A DNA stretch of 64,000 bases from an uncultured Clostridia bacterium (GCA_934271065.1 CAKQQQ010000009.1:1-64000), one strand, 5' to 3'. Shown: positions 5,661-15,014, counted from the first letter of the stretch. Notes: generated by a model from the sequence alone, not told the origin. Numbers and translations: made by a program.

Positions 5661-8622
5661 ATTCACCCCGCTTTTTTTCCGCTCCTGCAAGCCAAGGCAC
5701 GCCGTTCCCATACGAGTTGAAAGGCGAATTGCCCAAATACTCGAAAGCAAGACCGCCATCCGCGCCATAGCTCAAAACACCAAAACGCCAAGGACAACGC
5801 ACGCCCGACGAGCCCGCGCCATACACGGCAGATTTGAGCCACCCCGACGACGAGCCGCCGACTGTATCCACAAATAAAACGGGTTTGTCTGTAATTTTGA
5901 ATTTTTTAACCCAATTCCACCCCGCCGCCAATCCTTCATACGATAATCCCGTATCGTTGTAATCCGCCGTTATGGACGACGCGTATTTCGTTGCGTTTTT
6001 ACATTCTTTAATTGCGTAGTCAAAACCGCTCGTTGCGTTTGCGGTAACATTATACAAAACATCAAGCCCGATAAAATAAGCACCGATCAAAACTTCCATA
6101 CCCGCACAACGTAACGGATATTTACCGTTTGTAAGCGACACAATCGAGCCGTCGTTATGTTCTGACACCTTTTCCGTCGTTCCCGTATCCCACGGGGCGG
6201 ATTGCACCCACGTCGTCGCGGTGGTTGTAATAGTTGCCGACAATTCAAGATTTAACGCCGTGTATGCCGCGCCGTCAATCGTTACGCTTTCAATGCTTAA
6301 TATTTTCGCAAACCCGTTTGAGATATTGCGGGCGTTTGCCGCGCCGCGGTCGGGTGCTTTCGTTGCGTCCGCGTTGTCGCCGACGTATACATTACTTCCG
6401 ATAACGAAGTTTGCGCCTTGTGCGGTAGTTACGATAACACGTTTAACATCGCTTTCCGTAACCGCCACAACATAGGACGGCGAATAACTCAAACACCCTT
6501 CGCAAATTCCCGAATTTTCGAGGTTGAAGTGTCGGTGTTGCCATTCATACAAAATCCATTTTGCATTTGCGTCCGCACCGCACCCCTCGTTTGCGTTCCA
6601 TTTTTGCGCCGCCGTTTGCCCCGCTGACGCCGAATTGAAGTTTGCCGGGTGTTTATTCGCGCCACTTGTCAATTTGCCGCCCGTTGCAAGCGAGCCACCG
6701 AAAGACGCGTGCCACGTGAGCGGGCGCGGGTTGCCGTCAAAATCGACGTTATCGTTAAACGGTGCATATCCTTCGGCGGGTGTTGCGCGCCAACTTTTCG
6801 TTAAATATGTGCCGTCGTCCGTTTCCTTAAAGTACGGCGAAAGTTGGAACGTGTACACGGGAGCAGTTTCGCCCGTAATATCAAACGCGGCGTCGATACC
6901 CTCAATCGCAGTTACGTTCATTTTGCCGTTTTCAAGCGATAACGCGTTCGCGCGGATATACCACGTTAAGCGGTTTTCGGTTGCCCAATCCTCGCCGTCC
7001 GTTCTTCCCGTACCTTCCACGTCAATCCACTTGTTAGCATTTGCAACAACGCCCGCGTCGGTCGATAGATTTTGCGCTTTTTTATCGGCGAGCCAATCAA
7101 GCGGCGTGCCGCGACTTTCCGACGACACGGAGGGGCTTACAAACCTTACCGTATGTATCTGATTGTTGTTCAGCGCGCACATCTTGAAAAATCGTTCAAG
7201 AAGTGTAAAGCGGTCGCCTTCGTCTTTCGATACCGCGTTATACCACGCTTTGAAAATACTTGTCGTATTCGTATCGTTTAACAACGCCGCATAAAAGTTG
7301 TCTGCGCTTTGAAGTGCGTTTTTCAAATCGACTTGACGGACGCAATCATTATCCTCACGCGGCGCGCCTGTTTTTTGATTGCCGTACTCGTCGAATTGCG
7401 ACACTTTATTCGCCGACGGTTCAACCGATAATTGCGATTTATCGACTTTTTTTTCAAGTTCTTCCTGCCGCGCGTTTTCGTTCGCTATGCGTTGATTTTC
7501 ATTTTTTATGCGTTGATCTTCGTTTGCTTTGCGAGTATTTTCGGCAGATATACGCGCCGTTTCATTTGTTTTTCTCGTATCTTCCGCCGCCCCGCGTGCC
7601 GTTTCGTTCGTTTTACGCGTAGACTCGTTATTTTGACGCGTGGTTTCGTTCGATTGCCGTTCCGTTTCGCTCGTCTTTCGGGTTGTTTCATTGCTTTGAC
7701 GCGTGGTTTCGTTCGATACGCGGTTTTTTTCTGCGTCGGCGCGATTAGTTTCAGCCGCCGCCCGCGCATTTTCCGCCGTTTGCCTTGATGTTTCGTTTTT
7801 AGATCTGACATCTTCCGCACTCACGCGGGAATTTTCCGACACAACGCGTTTATCTTCCGCTGATTTTCGGGCGGTTTCGTTGCTTTGACGCGTGGTTTCG
7901 TTTACGTTTCGCGTATCTTCGGACTTTACGCGCAACATTTCGTTTTCTTTTCGCACGGTTTCGTTGTTTTTGCGACTTGTTTCGTTTTCCTCTCGGACGA
8001 TTTCGGCGGATTGCCTTTCACGTTCCGCCGCCTGCCGCGCGGTTTCGTTGGAAACAACCGACTCCGCAAGGCTTTCCGCGTGGCTTGCCTTTTTATCCGC
8101 CTCATTAGCCGTTGCAACCGCCGCGCTCGCGCTTTCTTCCGCCTTGTTTGCGGTGTCTACCGCCGCGTTTGTTTTGTCCGTCAATTCCCTTACAATATTC
8201 GGGTATGCCGTTCTAATAGACTCGTCAACGTTAATCGCGTCGTCAAACGTAATATTGATAATTTGCGTTTGAAACACGGGCGCATTGTCTTTGCTTTCCG
8301 TTTTTGTAAAATAAAGTTGCAAATCAACATTACCTTCGCGCGTAACGTAATCGGGCAACGGATACGTGATTTTATATTGCCCGCCGCCGTCGTCGTTGCT
8401 CTCGTTGTAGCCCGTTTTTTCAACCGTAAAACCCTTGTCGGTATCTTCCGCAAGCGTTTTTTCTTCCGAAACGATTTTGATTTTCGGCGTAAAACCGAAA
8501 AGATCAATCGCGCCCTGCCTGCGGTCGATTATAAAAACAAGCGAGTCAACAAGATTGTTTTCTCTTACGCCGATACGCAAATTTTTACTGCTCGGCACTT
8601 TGCCGCTATAATTGATAATCAT
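5650..8622 (-). CDS. DGR-diversified baseplate / receptor-binding protein
   Basis: A 990-aa protein in three parts. Residues about 1-130 resemble the BppU-type N-terminal domain that docks phage baseplate appendages. Residues about 150-390 are a long, highly regular heptad repeat of the NETxRQS / NETARKS type, indicating a trimeric coiled-coil stalk. Residues about 400-990 form a globular region rich in Trp and Gly, ending in a C-type-lectin-like domain (SSGVRCPWRFG core) whose last 60 residues contain the DGR variable repeat. The variable residues lie between invariant Trp/Gly/Arg residues, so the surface can vary while the fold is kept. The stop codon lies 13 residues after VR. It follows the small membrane gene with a 4-nt overlap. 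Predicted role: host receptor binding at the tail tip, with specificity shifted by retrohoming. Confidence 0.88.
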   Translation of the reverse strand: MIINYSGKVPSSKNLRIGVRENNLVDSLVFIIDRRQGAIDLFGFTPKIKIVSEEKTLAEDTDKGFTVEKTGYNESNDDGGGQYKITYPLPDYVTREGNVDLQLYFTKTESKDNAPVFQTQIINITFDDAINVDESIRTAYPNIVRELTDKTNAAVDTANKAEESASAAVATANEADKKASHAESLAESVVSNETARQAAERERQSAEIVREENETSRKNNETVRKENEMLRVKSEDTRNVNETTRQSNETARKSAEDKRVVSENSRVSAEDVRSKNETSRQTAENARAAAETNRADAEKNRVSNETTRQSNETTRKTSETERQSNETTRQNNESTRKTNETARGAAEDTRKTNETARISAENTRKANEDQRIKNENQRIANENARQEELEKKVDKSQLSVEPSANKVSQFDEYGNQKTGAPREDNDCVRQVDLKNALQSADNFYAALLNDTNTTSIFKAWYNAVSKDEGDRFTLLERFFKMCALNNNQIHTVRFVSPSVSSESRGTPLDWLADKKAQNLSTDAGVVANANKWIDVEGTGRTDGEDWATENRLTWYIRANALSLENGKMNVTAIEGIDAAFDITGETAPVYTFQLSPYFKETDDGTYLTKSWRATPAEGYAPFNDNVDFDGNPRPLTWHASFGGSLATGGKLTSGANKHPANFNSASAGQTAAQKWNANEGCGADANAKWILYEWQHRHFNLENSGICEGCLSYSPSYVVAVTESDVKRVIVTTAQGANFVIGSNVYVGDNADATKAPDRGAANARNISNGFAKILSIESVTIDGAAYTALNLELSATITTTATTWVQSAPWDTGTTEKVSEHNDGSIVSLTNGKYPLRCAGMEVLIGAYFIGLDVLYNVTANATSGFDYAIKECKNATKYASSITADYNDTGLSYEGLAAGWNWVKKFKITDKPVLFVDTVGGSSSGWLKSAVYGAGSSGVRCPWRFGVLSYGADGGLAFEYLGNSPFNSYGNGVPWLAGAEKKRGEYAG
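5692..5830 (-). repeat. DGR variable repeat (VR)
   Basis: A 139-bp segment encoding residues about 931-977 of the 990-aa target. Against TR, the changes convert Asn and Thr codons into Gly, Val, Ser, Tyr, Ala and Asp, and one Tyr into Phe. The 3' end (5440-5451 in TR, 5692-5703 in VR) is identical and GC-rich, as expected for the site where mutagenic homing begins. Beyond both borders the two sequences diverge at once. Confidence 0.92.
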
Positions 8623-8984
8623 AAATGCCTCCCGTCAATTTTTGTTTGTATTTCGTCAATCCTATGATGTGCCGACTTTACCGACGACTCCAACGCCGCT
8701 ATACGCGGCGGGATTTCCGATAAATGCGCGTCGGCTACCGTTTGCTCCGTGCGCGATACGCGCTCGTTCAGACTGTCTATTTTATCCGATATATTACGAT
8801 TACCGAGCATTATCGTTTCGTTTTGCGACTTGATGTTATCAAGTTTCGCGTTTACGATTGCCGTGTCCGCACCGTCTTTTTTCGCGCGATCTTTACGCGT
8901 GGAAAAAAACGTTATTATCCCGCCAATCCCGACAGCGATTGCCGCTATCGTGCCGATCAGACTAATTACTTCCGTTGCGTTCAT
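8619..8984 (-). CDS. membrane-anchored coiled-coil protein, XhlA-like
   Basis: A 121-aa protein with one N-terminal membrane segment (residues about 6-28, ISLIGTIAAIAVGIGGIITFF), a basic stop (STRKDRAKK), and a coiled coil to the C-terminus. This layout resembles XhlA-type accessory lysis proteins of Bacillus phages with the membrane segment at the opposite end. A tail-anchoring or holin-partner role is possible. It overlaps both neighbours by 4 nt, so it is translated within the tail operon. Identity uncertain. Confidence 0.5.
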   Translation of the reverse strand: MNATEVISLIGTIAAIAVGIGGIITFFSTRKDRAKKDGADTAIVNAKLDNIKSQNETIMLGNRNISDKIDSLNERVSRTEQTVADAHLSEIPPRIAALESSVKSAHHRIDEIQTKIDGRHL

Positions 8985-9358
8985 ACATCGCCTCCGATTT
9001 GGTTTTCAAGATCGTTTATTTCATTGCGCCAAGATTGACGAGCGAGTTTTGTTTCGGCATAATCTTCGGCGGATATATACCCCTCGGCAAATTTCAAGGC
9101 TTTGTAATCGCTATCGGAAAGCAACCGTTTTAATTCGGCGATACGTGCAAGTTTCGCCTGTTTGTTTTCATTTTCTTTTTCCTCGTCGGTAGACGGATAG
9201 GGGTACAATTTACCGTTTTTCCAACACAACTCGCGGTTGCACAATTTTTTATACTCCGCGTCGGTTATTGCCTTATATCCGTTTAATTCCGCTTTTGATT
9301 TGTCGCCGACAAAAGTTGCAGTACAAAACATTTCGCCGTCTTTATATACGTAATACAT
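8981..9358 (-). CDS. hypothetical phage tail-region protein
   Basis: A 125-aa protein with a small N-terminal beta-rich part (MYYVYKDGEMFCTATFVGDK) and a helical C-terminal half with charged coiled-coil character (residues 60-120). No domain is recognised. Its place between the fibre gene and the receptor-binding gene suggests a tail fibre assembly or minor baseplate role. Its stop overlaps the next start by 4 nt. Confidence 0.5.
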   Translation of the reverse strand: MYYVYKDGEMFCTATFVGDKSKAELNGYKAITDAEYKKLCNRELCWKNGKLYPYPSTDEEKENENKQAKLARIAELKRLLSDSDYKALKFAEGYISAEDYAETKLARQSWRNEINDLENQIGGDV

Positions 9359-9372
9359 ATCACACCCTCCGT

Positions 9373-10308
9373 TTAATAAATTGTAACAGGTTTTTTATAA
9401 ATCGTTAGTTCTGATTTGTCGATATAACCGTAAGCGTCATTATTGTTTGTTGCGCCTGTATAGCGATTATATCTAAAAAATAAACTTGTACCCGAGTTTG
9501 ACACTCCCGTCAAAGTATAAATCGCATTACCGTAAACATAATAGCCGCCAACGCCGGGGAGCGGATACCCCGACGGCGATCCGTCCGTAATTCTTTGATA
9601 AACATCATTGTCCGTCAATTCCGCTAAAATGCTGACGATTTGAAACGTTGCACGAAAAACTTTATGTTTATCAATCATTATGTAATGACAATATAAATGT
9701 TGCGGCAATGCCGCGACCGCAGTTTTCGCCTCTCCCGCAATTTTACTTGCCGCCGACGCCGTTGCAGACGCAGTTTGCGCGATATTTACCGCGTTTTTAG
9801 CCGCGTTGTTTATATCGGTAATTTCTTTAATTGCTGTAATTTCTTTTGCGCCGAGCGTAATTGCGCCGTTTGACATCGAAAAATAATAGAGTGGGAGTTC
9901 GTAAACTTTGTTTGTTGTTTCTGACGAATATTGATACGTGTTTTCTTGCGTTAAAGCCGCTTTTAATGCGTCTTTGCTCACACCCGTGCGCGCTATGATA
10001 GAAAAGTTTACACCATTCGTTGTAGGTTTTGTTTCGATACGTGCAATAATTACTCCGTATTTTCCGTTTTCAATAACAACGGAAACGCTTTCGGAATTTT
10101 CGACTTCACACATACGCCCCTGCACAACGAACGCGCCACTCCCGATTTTTATTGTGTTGCTCGCAACGGTCGCTGAAAGTTCGTTGCCGTATCCGGCATA
10201 ATATCCGTCCGCCTTGCCTTGATCCACAAACCTCGACCGCACTTCCAACGCATATAAATTCGCCTTGAAGTTTTCCGCACCTTGAAACGTTACGGGTTTT
10301 AATGACAT
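9373..10308 (-). CDS. baseplate / tail fibre protein
   Basis: A 311-aa protein. Residues 1-170 have a beta-rich pattern shared by phage proteins that begin with a module like FQGAENFKANLYALEVRS and sit after Tal. Residues about 168-200 are an Ala-rich coil (NIAQTASATASAASKIAGEAK). Residues 210-311 form a small C-terminal domain rich in Tyr and Gly. It is probably a structural baseplate component or a second fibre. It lies 11 nt downstream of the Tal-like gene and has no visible DGR repeat. Confidence 0.6.
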   Translation of the reverse strand: MSLKPVTFQGAENFKANLYALEVRSRFVDQGKADGYYAGYGNELSATVASNTIKIGSGAFVVQGRMCEVENSESVSVVIENGKYGVIIARIETKPTTNGVNFSIIARTGVSKDALKAALTQENTYQYSSETTNKVYELPLYYFSMSNGAITLGAKEITAIKEITDINNAAKNAVNIAQTASATASAASKIAGEAKTAVAALPQHLYCHYIMIDKHKVFRATFQIVSILAELTDNDVYQRITDGSPSGYPLPGVGGYYVYGNAIYTLTGVSNSGTSLFFRYNRYTGATNNNDAYGYIDKSELTIYKKPVTIY

Positions 10309-10319
10309 ACTTTTGCCTC

Positions 10320-11366
10320 CTATCCTTTAATAATTTCCGTTAAAAGAATTTTCTTAAATCCGAGTTTTATCTTCGTTTGCTCTCCACTTGCGGAAAGCGT
10401 TGTCGTTTTTTCGCTTATCGGCAACGTTTTATATAATTTGCCGTTGTAATAAAGCGAAACGCTTGTGTAAAGCGGATACGGCGCAAAATCTATCGGATCG
10501 CGCACTTTGCTATTATCAATAACGATATTATCGACGTAGCGATTGTTTGCCAATTCCGATATTGCGTCCGTTTGCGCGTCGGCAAGGTATTCCGCCTCAA
10601 ACCATTTTGTTTTTACGGGATAAACGCGTTTTTGAATATTTCCCGCCGCCGTTGACGAAACGATTTGATTATCGCTATTGATGTAATAGTACACCGTTTG
10701 CGACACGCTACCGAGCGAGCCTTTGATTGTTGCAACGGCTTTATTTACCGCGTTCGACGTGGTTGTCAACTCATACAAAAAATCGCTTAAATTTACACTT
10801 AACACGTCCGTATGCTTTGCGAACGTAAAAATTATTTTACCCGCCGCCACATCGTATTTTGTTTCTATGTTGTATCCGTAATATTTCAGATACCCCTTCA
10901 AAAACTTGTAAGCGTTCGTAATCTTGTATTGCCCCGTATAGTCGCCAAATAAAGCGGTTGTAACCGTGTTGTCCGTCGGAATAATTACTTCGACGGGGAT
11001 TTTGTTTACCGCGGTATCCGAGCCGTCAAACACCGCCGTTTTGACCTTTTGGAATATCGCCGACAATTTCCCGTTAAAACTCGTCGTCCAATCCAACAAA
11101 ACCTCGGTATCCCATAACGTTTTTAAGTCTTTCCCTTTTACGGTTTGTTTGTTACCGTCAACCGTAATTCCGTCGGTAAAACACGCGTATTTATAATTAC
11201 CCGCGTCGTCGTTCAATACCGCGATTTTTGTATCGGTTGTCGTATCTTCGCAGACGCCTTCGGCGGAAAAACCGTCCGCGTCGTAAACACGTTCCGTCAA
11301 TTCATACGTTGCGTAAGTTACGTTTGCGACGTGCTTTTGTTCTTCGTTGTATAGTGCGATATACAT
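10320..11366 (-). CDS. Tal-like baseplate hub protein
   Basis: A 348-aa protein directly after Dit, where siphophages encode the tail-associated lysin/hub. The pattern (MYIALYNEEQ start, a VYDADGFSAEG segment, paired beta domains) is consistent with the gp37-like (ReqiPepy6 type) hub fold. There is no recognisable peptidase extension, unlike many Tal proteins of over 600 aa. Its start is preceded by AGGAGGGCGGCGGCA, one of the recurrent GGGCGGCGG-type start contexts in this phage. Assignment rests mainly on synteny. Confidence 0.65.
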   Translation of the reverse strand: MYIALYNEEQKHVANVTYATYELTERVYDADGFSAEGVCEDTTTDTKIAVLNDDAGNYKYACFTDGITVDGNKQTVKGKDLKTLWDTEVLLDWTTSFNGKLSAIFQKVKTAVFDGSDTAVNKIPVEVIIPTDNTVTTALFGDYTGQYKITNAYKFLKGYLKYYGYNIETKYDVAAGKIIFTFAKHTDVLSVNLSDFLYELTTTSNAVNKAVATIKGSLGSVSQTVYYYINSDNQIVSSTAAGNIQKRVYPVKTKWFEAEYLADAQTDAISELANNRYVDNIVIDNSKVRDPIDFAPYPLYTSVSLYYNGKLYKTLPISEKTTTLSASGEQTKIKLGFKKILLTEIIKG

Positions 11367-11380
11367 TGCCGCCGCCCTCC

Positions 11381-12229
11381 TTAATCGTATAAATAACGCC
11401 GTATCGACACTTCGATTTTTCCCGTTGTGCTTGCCGAGATATTCGCGCCGATATAATACTCGCCCTGCGGCAAATATAAAAACGATTGCTTTGTTTTATC
11501 CGTTAAATCATATCCGTTTGTAGATACGCCGTTTTGCGTTACCGTTATTTTCTTTTTCGTCGCATTTATCGTAACTACCGACCCCGCGGCAGGTTCTGAC
11601 TGAAAATCAATTTGCGATATAATTTCACCCGCAAGCGATTTAATGTAAATGTTCAGCCCGTAAAAAATGTTGCCGCTTATCGTAATATTGAGCGGGGCAG
11701 GCGAAAAGAAGTCGTTTCTCGCTTTATGCTCGCTATTGAATAACGCCCCCGAAAAGCCAAACGGAAACGACATCGGGAACACGGGGTCAAGTTCCGATTT
11801 ACCAAAAATAAACGAGTCCTCGATAATTTCAAACCAATACGTTTGCCGTTCGAGCGTAAGCGTTTCGCAAAATAAACCTTCCGACGATATTTCGGTTTTT
11901 GTAATTGATTTCAAAATAACGTCGCAAAATTTATCGGTAATGCCGTCGTCGTATTCAAATAAAAAATCCGACTTCCCGCAAGCGGATAAAAAAGTCAAAA
12001 GACTTTTATAGTTACCGTATCCGTCCGAGCCGTCGGCATTAAAATATATTTTTAGCGTGATAGGATCAAACGACGGCTTTACGTTCGTTAAATGGTTGCC
12101 GTCGTTGCTTTCCTTGTAAGACGTCGCGAAACCGTTTCCAAGCCCCTGCGGCTCGGTGGCAAGGGCTTTTTCGGTATTCAAGTCGAAAGTTATTGATTTG
12201 TCGAAAGTGTGTAAATAAAATTTACGCAT
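11381..12229 (-). CDS. distal tail protein (Dit)
   Basis: A 282-aa protein of the siphovirus tail component family, directly after the tape measure gene. The N-terminus (MRKFYLHTFDKSITFDL) and the middle (FLSACGKSDFLFEYDD, then LTLERQTYWFEI) match the pattern of Dit proteins. Dit forms the hexameric ring joining the tail tube to the baseplate. The gene overlaps the tape measure stop by one base. Confidence 0.75.
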   Translation of the reverse strand: MRKFYLHTFDKSITFDLNTEKALATEPQGLGNGFATSYKESNDGNHLTNVKPSFDPITLKIYFNADGSDGYGNYKSLLTFLSACGKSDFLFEYDDGITDKFCDVILKSITKTEISSEGLFCETLTLERQTYWFEIIEDSFIFGKSELDPVFPMSFPFGFSGALFNSEHKARNDFFSPAPLNITISGNIFYGLNIYIKSLAGEIISQIDFQSEPAAGSVVTINATKKKITVTQNGVSTNGYDLTDKTKQSFLYLPQGEYYIGANISASTTGKIEVSIRRYLYD

Positions 12230-14301
12230 TACATTGCCTCCGCTAATTTCACGTTTATTTTTTCGACAAGATCGTCAACGTCAACTTCCTTTGCATAATT
12301 TTCGATTACAACGGTAACGTTTTGTGTTTTTTCCGTTTTGCTATAATCGTAATTGTACGTGTCGCCCGACGCGGTATCTGCGCCGATTTGGTCGTAAACC
12401 GTGCCGCCGCCCGTTTGATTGCTTTCTTGCGTTTCCTTTACGACGGCGTTTACGTCGTCAATATTTTCAACGTCCGACGTATCAAGCCGCAGTTTTACTT
12501 CGCCGATATACGCAATATTTACGCCAAGCCAACCGAGCGCGGAGTTTATACCGTCAATAAGTTTATTTATAATTCCTATGCACCAATTTACCGCGTCCTC
12601 TACCCAGCCAAGCACTTTGTTTACAATCCAAATTACGCCCTTAAAAATGCTTGTTACGACTTTACCGAAAAACTCGAATAAAGGCGTTAGCCAATTCAAA
12701 AGTTGTCCGATTATTTGCAACGGCACTTTTAAGGCATTGAGCGCGACGGTTAAAGGAATTATACAAACATCAAGGAGCGGCGAAAGCAATTCAAGCAATG
12801 TTGACACCATTTCAAGCGCGGGCGACAATATTTCCATAATCATATTGATTGCCGACGCAAGGTTTTCGCCGATAAGCGTAATAATCGGCGTAAGCAACGA
12901 CATCGTTTTACTTATAAGCCCGATTATAACGTCGAGAATAGGTTGCAACGCACTCGTAAGCGTGCCGATAAGGTTGTTTATACTTTCGCGGAACGCCTCG
13001 CATTGCGTGTACAAAATCAATAATACCGCCGCAATCGCCGCAATTATCAAAACAATCGGGTGCGCCGCAATCGCGGAAAACGCCGCGCCGAGTTGCGGTA
13101 ATATTTTGATTATATTTCCAACAAGCGAAACGATTTTACCGATACCCGTTGCAAGCGGCGCAAGAGCCGCCGTTACAAGCAATATTTTGATTACGAGTTC
13201 TTGTTGCCCGACGGTAAGGTTGTTAAACCAATCCGCAAGCCGTTGCAACATCGGTATTACGTTCGCATTGACATATTCCGTAAGAGATTGAATAAGCGGC
13301 GATAATGACGCGCCTATTTGCAAAACAACATTTGAAAGCGATTGTTTTAATAAATAAATCGTGTCGTCAAGCGTGGCAAGCGATTTTACTTGCTCGTTTG
13401 TCAGATACGACATTCCTTCAAATTCGCTTTTGAATTTTTGTATTTCTTCCGCCCCCGCGTTTAGGTATGGCAACATTTCGTTTGCAATTTTATCGCCGAA
13501 AATTTCGTTAGCGTAAGCCGCCTGCAACGTTTTATCTTTTACCCCTGCAAGCGCAGTCATTACGCCGTCGATCATTTCTTCCTGCGACGAAAAGTTTTCA
13601 AGAGATATTCCAAGCGATTGCACCGCTTTTGTTGCATTGTTGCTTATCCCCGACGACAAATCGAGTAAAGCGGCACGAGCCCTTATGATACCTTTATTGT
13701 AAACCTCCCAATCTACACCCGCCTGCGCGGCGACGTATTTCAATTCCTGCACTTTTTCGGCGGATATACCGAGGCGTTGCGAAAGATCGTCAAGTTCCGC
13801 ACCCGTTGACGCTGTTTTAACGCCAAGAGCCGCAATCCCCGTTATAGCACCCGCCGCCGCAACGGAAACGGGCGTTAAAGCCTTTCCGACGCCTTGTATC
13901 TTATCGCCGACGGATTTTACATTGTTTGCGAGTTTGTCAAATTTTATGTTGTTTAATTCTTTGAGTTTTTCTTGTAATTGTTGCGCTTTTGTTTCGGCTT
14001 GCGCAAGTTCCGTTTGCACTTTCCTGTATTCCGACGTGTCAACGTTGCCGCTTTCTTCGAGTTGTTTAAGACGGGTGCGCAACATTTCCGCCTCTTGCGC
14101 CGTTTTGTCGATCGCCTCTTGCGCAACTTTTTGCGCACGGGCGAATTTTTCGCCGTCAAATTCGAGTTGCAGGCTCTTTTGCAATGCGGTCAATTCCGCC
14201 TGCGCCGATTTCGAGTCTTTTCGGACGGCGTTTATTTCTTTCTTAAATTCGGTTGCGTCCGCGCTGATTTTTACGGTCAACCCTCTTATACTGTCAGCCA
14301 T
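12229..14301 (-). CDS. tail tape measure protein
   Basis: A 690-aa protein. Residues 1-130 are coiled coil (EFKKEINAVRKDSKSAQAEL onward). The middle is Ala/Gly-rich with several long hydrophobic segments between about 365 and 590, and the tail is polar. This is the usual architecture of TMPs, which set tail length and help DNA enter the cell. By the common rule of about 0.15 nm per residue the tail would be near 100 nm. No lytic domain is visible. The start overlaps the frameshift product stop (TAATG) and is preceded by GGGGGCGGCGGATA. Confidence 0.88.
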   Translation of the reverse strand: MADSIRGLTVKISADATEFKKEINAVRKDSKSAQAELTALQKSLQLEFDGEKFARAQKVAQEAIDKTAQEAEMLRTRLKQLEESGNVDTSEYRKVQTELAQAETKAQQLQEKLKELNNIKFDKLANNVKSVGDKIQGVGKALTPVSVAAAGAITGIAALGVKTASTGAELDDLSQRLGISAEKVQELKYVAAQAGVDWEVYNKGIIRARAALLDLSSGISNNATKAVQSLGISLENFSSQEEMIDGVMTALAGVKDKTLQAAYANEIFGDKIANEMLPYLNAGAEEIQKFKSEFEGMSYLTNEQVKSLATLDDTIYLLKQSLSNVVLQIGASLSPLIQSLTEYVNANVIPMLQRLADWFNNLTVGQQELVIKILLVTAALAPLATGIGKIVSLVGNIIKILPQLGAAFSAIAAHPIVLIIAAIAAVLLILYTQCEAFRESINNLIGTLTSALQPILDVIIGLISKTMSLLTPIITLIGENLASAINMIMEILSPALEMVSTLLELLSPLLDVCIIPLTVALNALKVPLQIIGQLLNWLTPLFEFFGKVVTSIFKGVIWIVNKVLGWVEDAVNWCIGIINKLIDGINSALGWLGVNIAYIGEVKLRLDTSDVENIDDVNAVVKETQESNQTGGGTVYDQIGADTASGDTYNYDYSKTEKTQNVTVVIENYAKEVDVDDLVEKINVKLAEAM

Positions 14302-14998
14302 TATCCGCCGCCCCCTTTTAAGAATTTCACCGCGTCGCCGGGGTTTACATCGACGACGTTTATACCGCGTTGTTTTTCTTTTTGCCGTTGCTTTTCTTTC
14401 AATGCTTGACGCATTTTCGATATATCAAGCGACAAAATCAACACGTAAAGATCGTTAAAATGCAATTTTTCGATAAATGCGGTTTGTATGTTATGCTCAA
14501 CGCATTTTTGCATTATCGTTATAACGCGCGGCACAATCAAGTTGTTGCGCCTTTCGCCTTGCCCTTTGAAAAACTTATCGTAAAGGCGCAACAATGCTTG
14601 ACTGTGCGTTATAAGTTTTTTTGCGTTACCGCGCTCCCGTTCAATGCAATATCGAACACCACCCGCATTTTGTTTGTGAGTTCGTTCAGATACTCGCCGT
14701 CGGCAATATCGAACATCTGACAAAATGATTTGAAGTCGGGGATAGCGTCGCCTTCGATAAAACAATACAACGCTTTTAAGTTCGATAAAATATGCGCCTT
14801 ATCGTTAAGCCCGTCCGTTTTGATACGCTCGACGTATGCAAATAACGTTTCGCGACGTGCGTTTTGCGGGAAGTTACTCTCCCAACGTTCCTCGGCAAAA
14901 ATTGACGTGTCAATTTTAACGTCAATCGTCTTTTTCGCCGTAACGAGTTTATCATTTTCGATTGCTTTTTCAACAATCGGTAAAGTCGTTTTTATCAT
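14301..14998 (-). CDS. tail assembly chaperone, -1 frameshift product (GT-like)
   Basis: A second frame runs from the end of the 129-aa chaperone to 14301. The slippery heptamer A-AAA-AAC lies at 14621-14615 in the correct phase, two codons before the zero-frame stop. Slipping back one base continues as LITHSQALLRLYDKFF for 104 more residues, giving about 232 aa. The extension contains a basic QKEKQRGINVVD segment before the C-terminal GDAVKFLKGGGG. Siphophages commonly make a short chaperone and a frameshifted long form between the tube and tape measure genes. The position and the heptamer make this strong. The extension has no good start of its own. Confidence 0.78.
14609..14998 (-). CDS. 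tail assembly chaperone, short form (G-like)
   Basis: A 129-aa protein between the major tail protein and the tape measure gene. It is mostly helical, with no hydrophobic segment. It matches the place and size of lambda-G-like chaperones, which coat the tape measure during tail assembly. Translation ends just after the A-AAA-AAC slippery site, so most ribosomes would make this form. It lies 16 nt downstream of the tail tube gene. Confidence 0.72.
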   Translation of the reverse strand: MIKTTLPIVEKAIENDKLVTAKKTIDVKIDTSIFAEERWESNFPQNARRETLFAYVERIKTDGLNDKAHILSNLKALYCFIEGDAIPDFKSFCQMFDIADGEYLNELTNKMRVVFDIALNGSAVTQKNL

Positions 14999-15014
14999 TT
15001 TGTCTTACCTCGCC

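Noticed and set aside
7430..8180. CRISPR-like spaced repeats
   Set aside because: The 21-bp periodicity is in frame and encodes the heptad coiled coil of the receptor-binding protein. There are no unique spacers and no cas genes.
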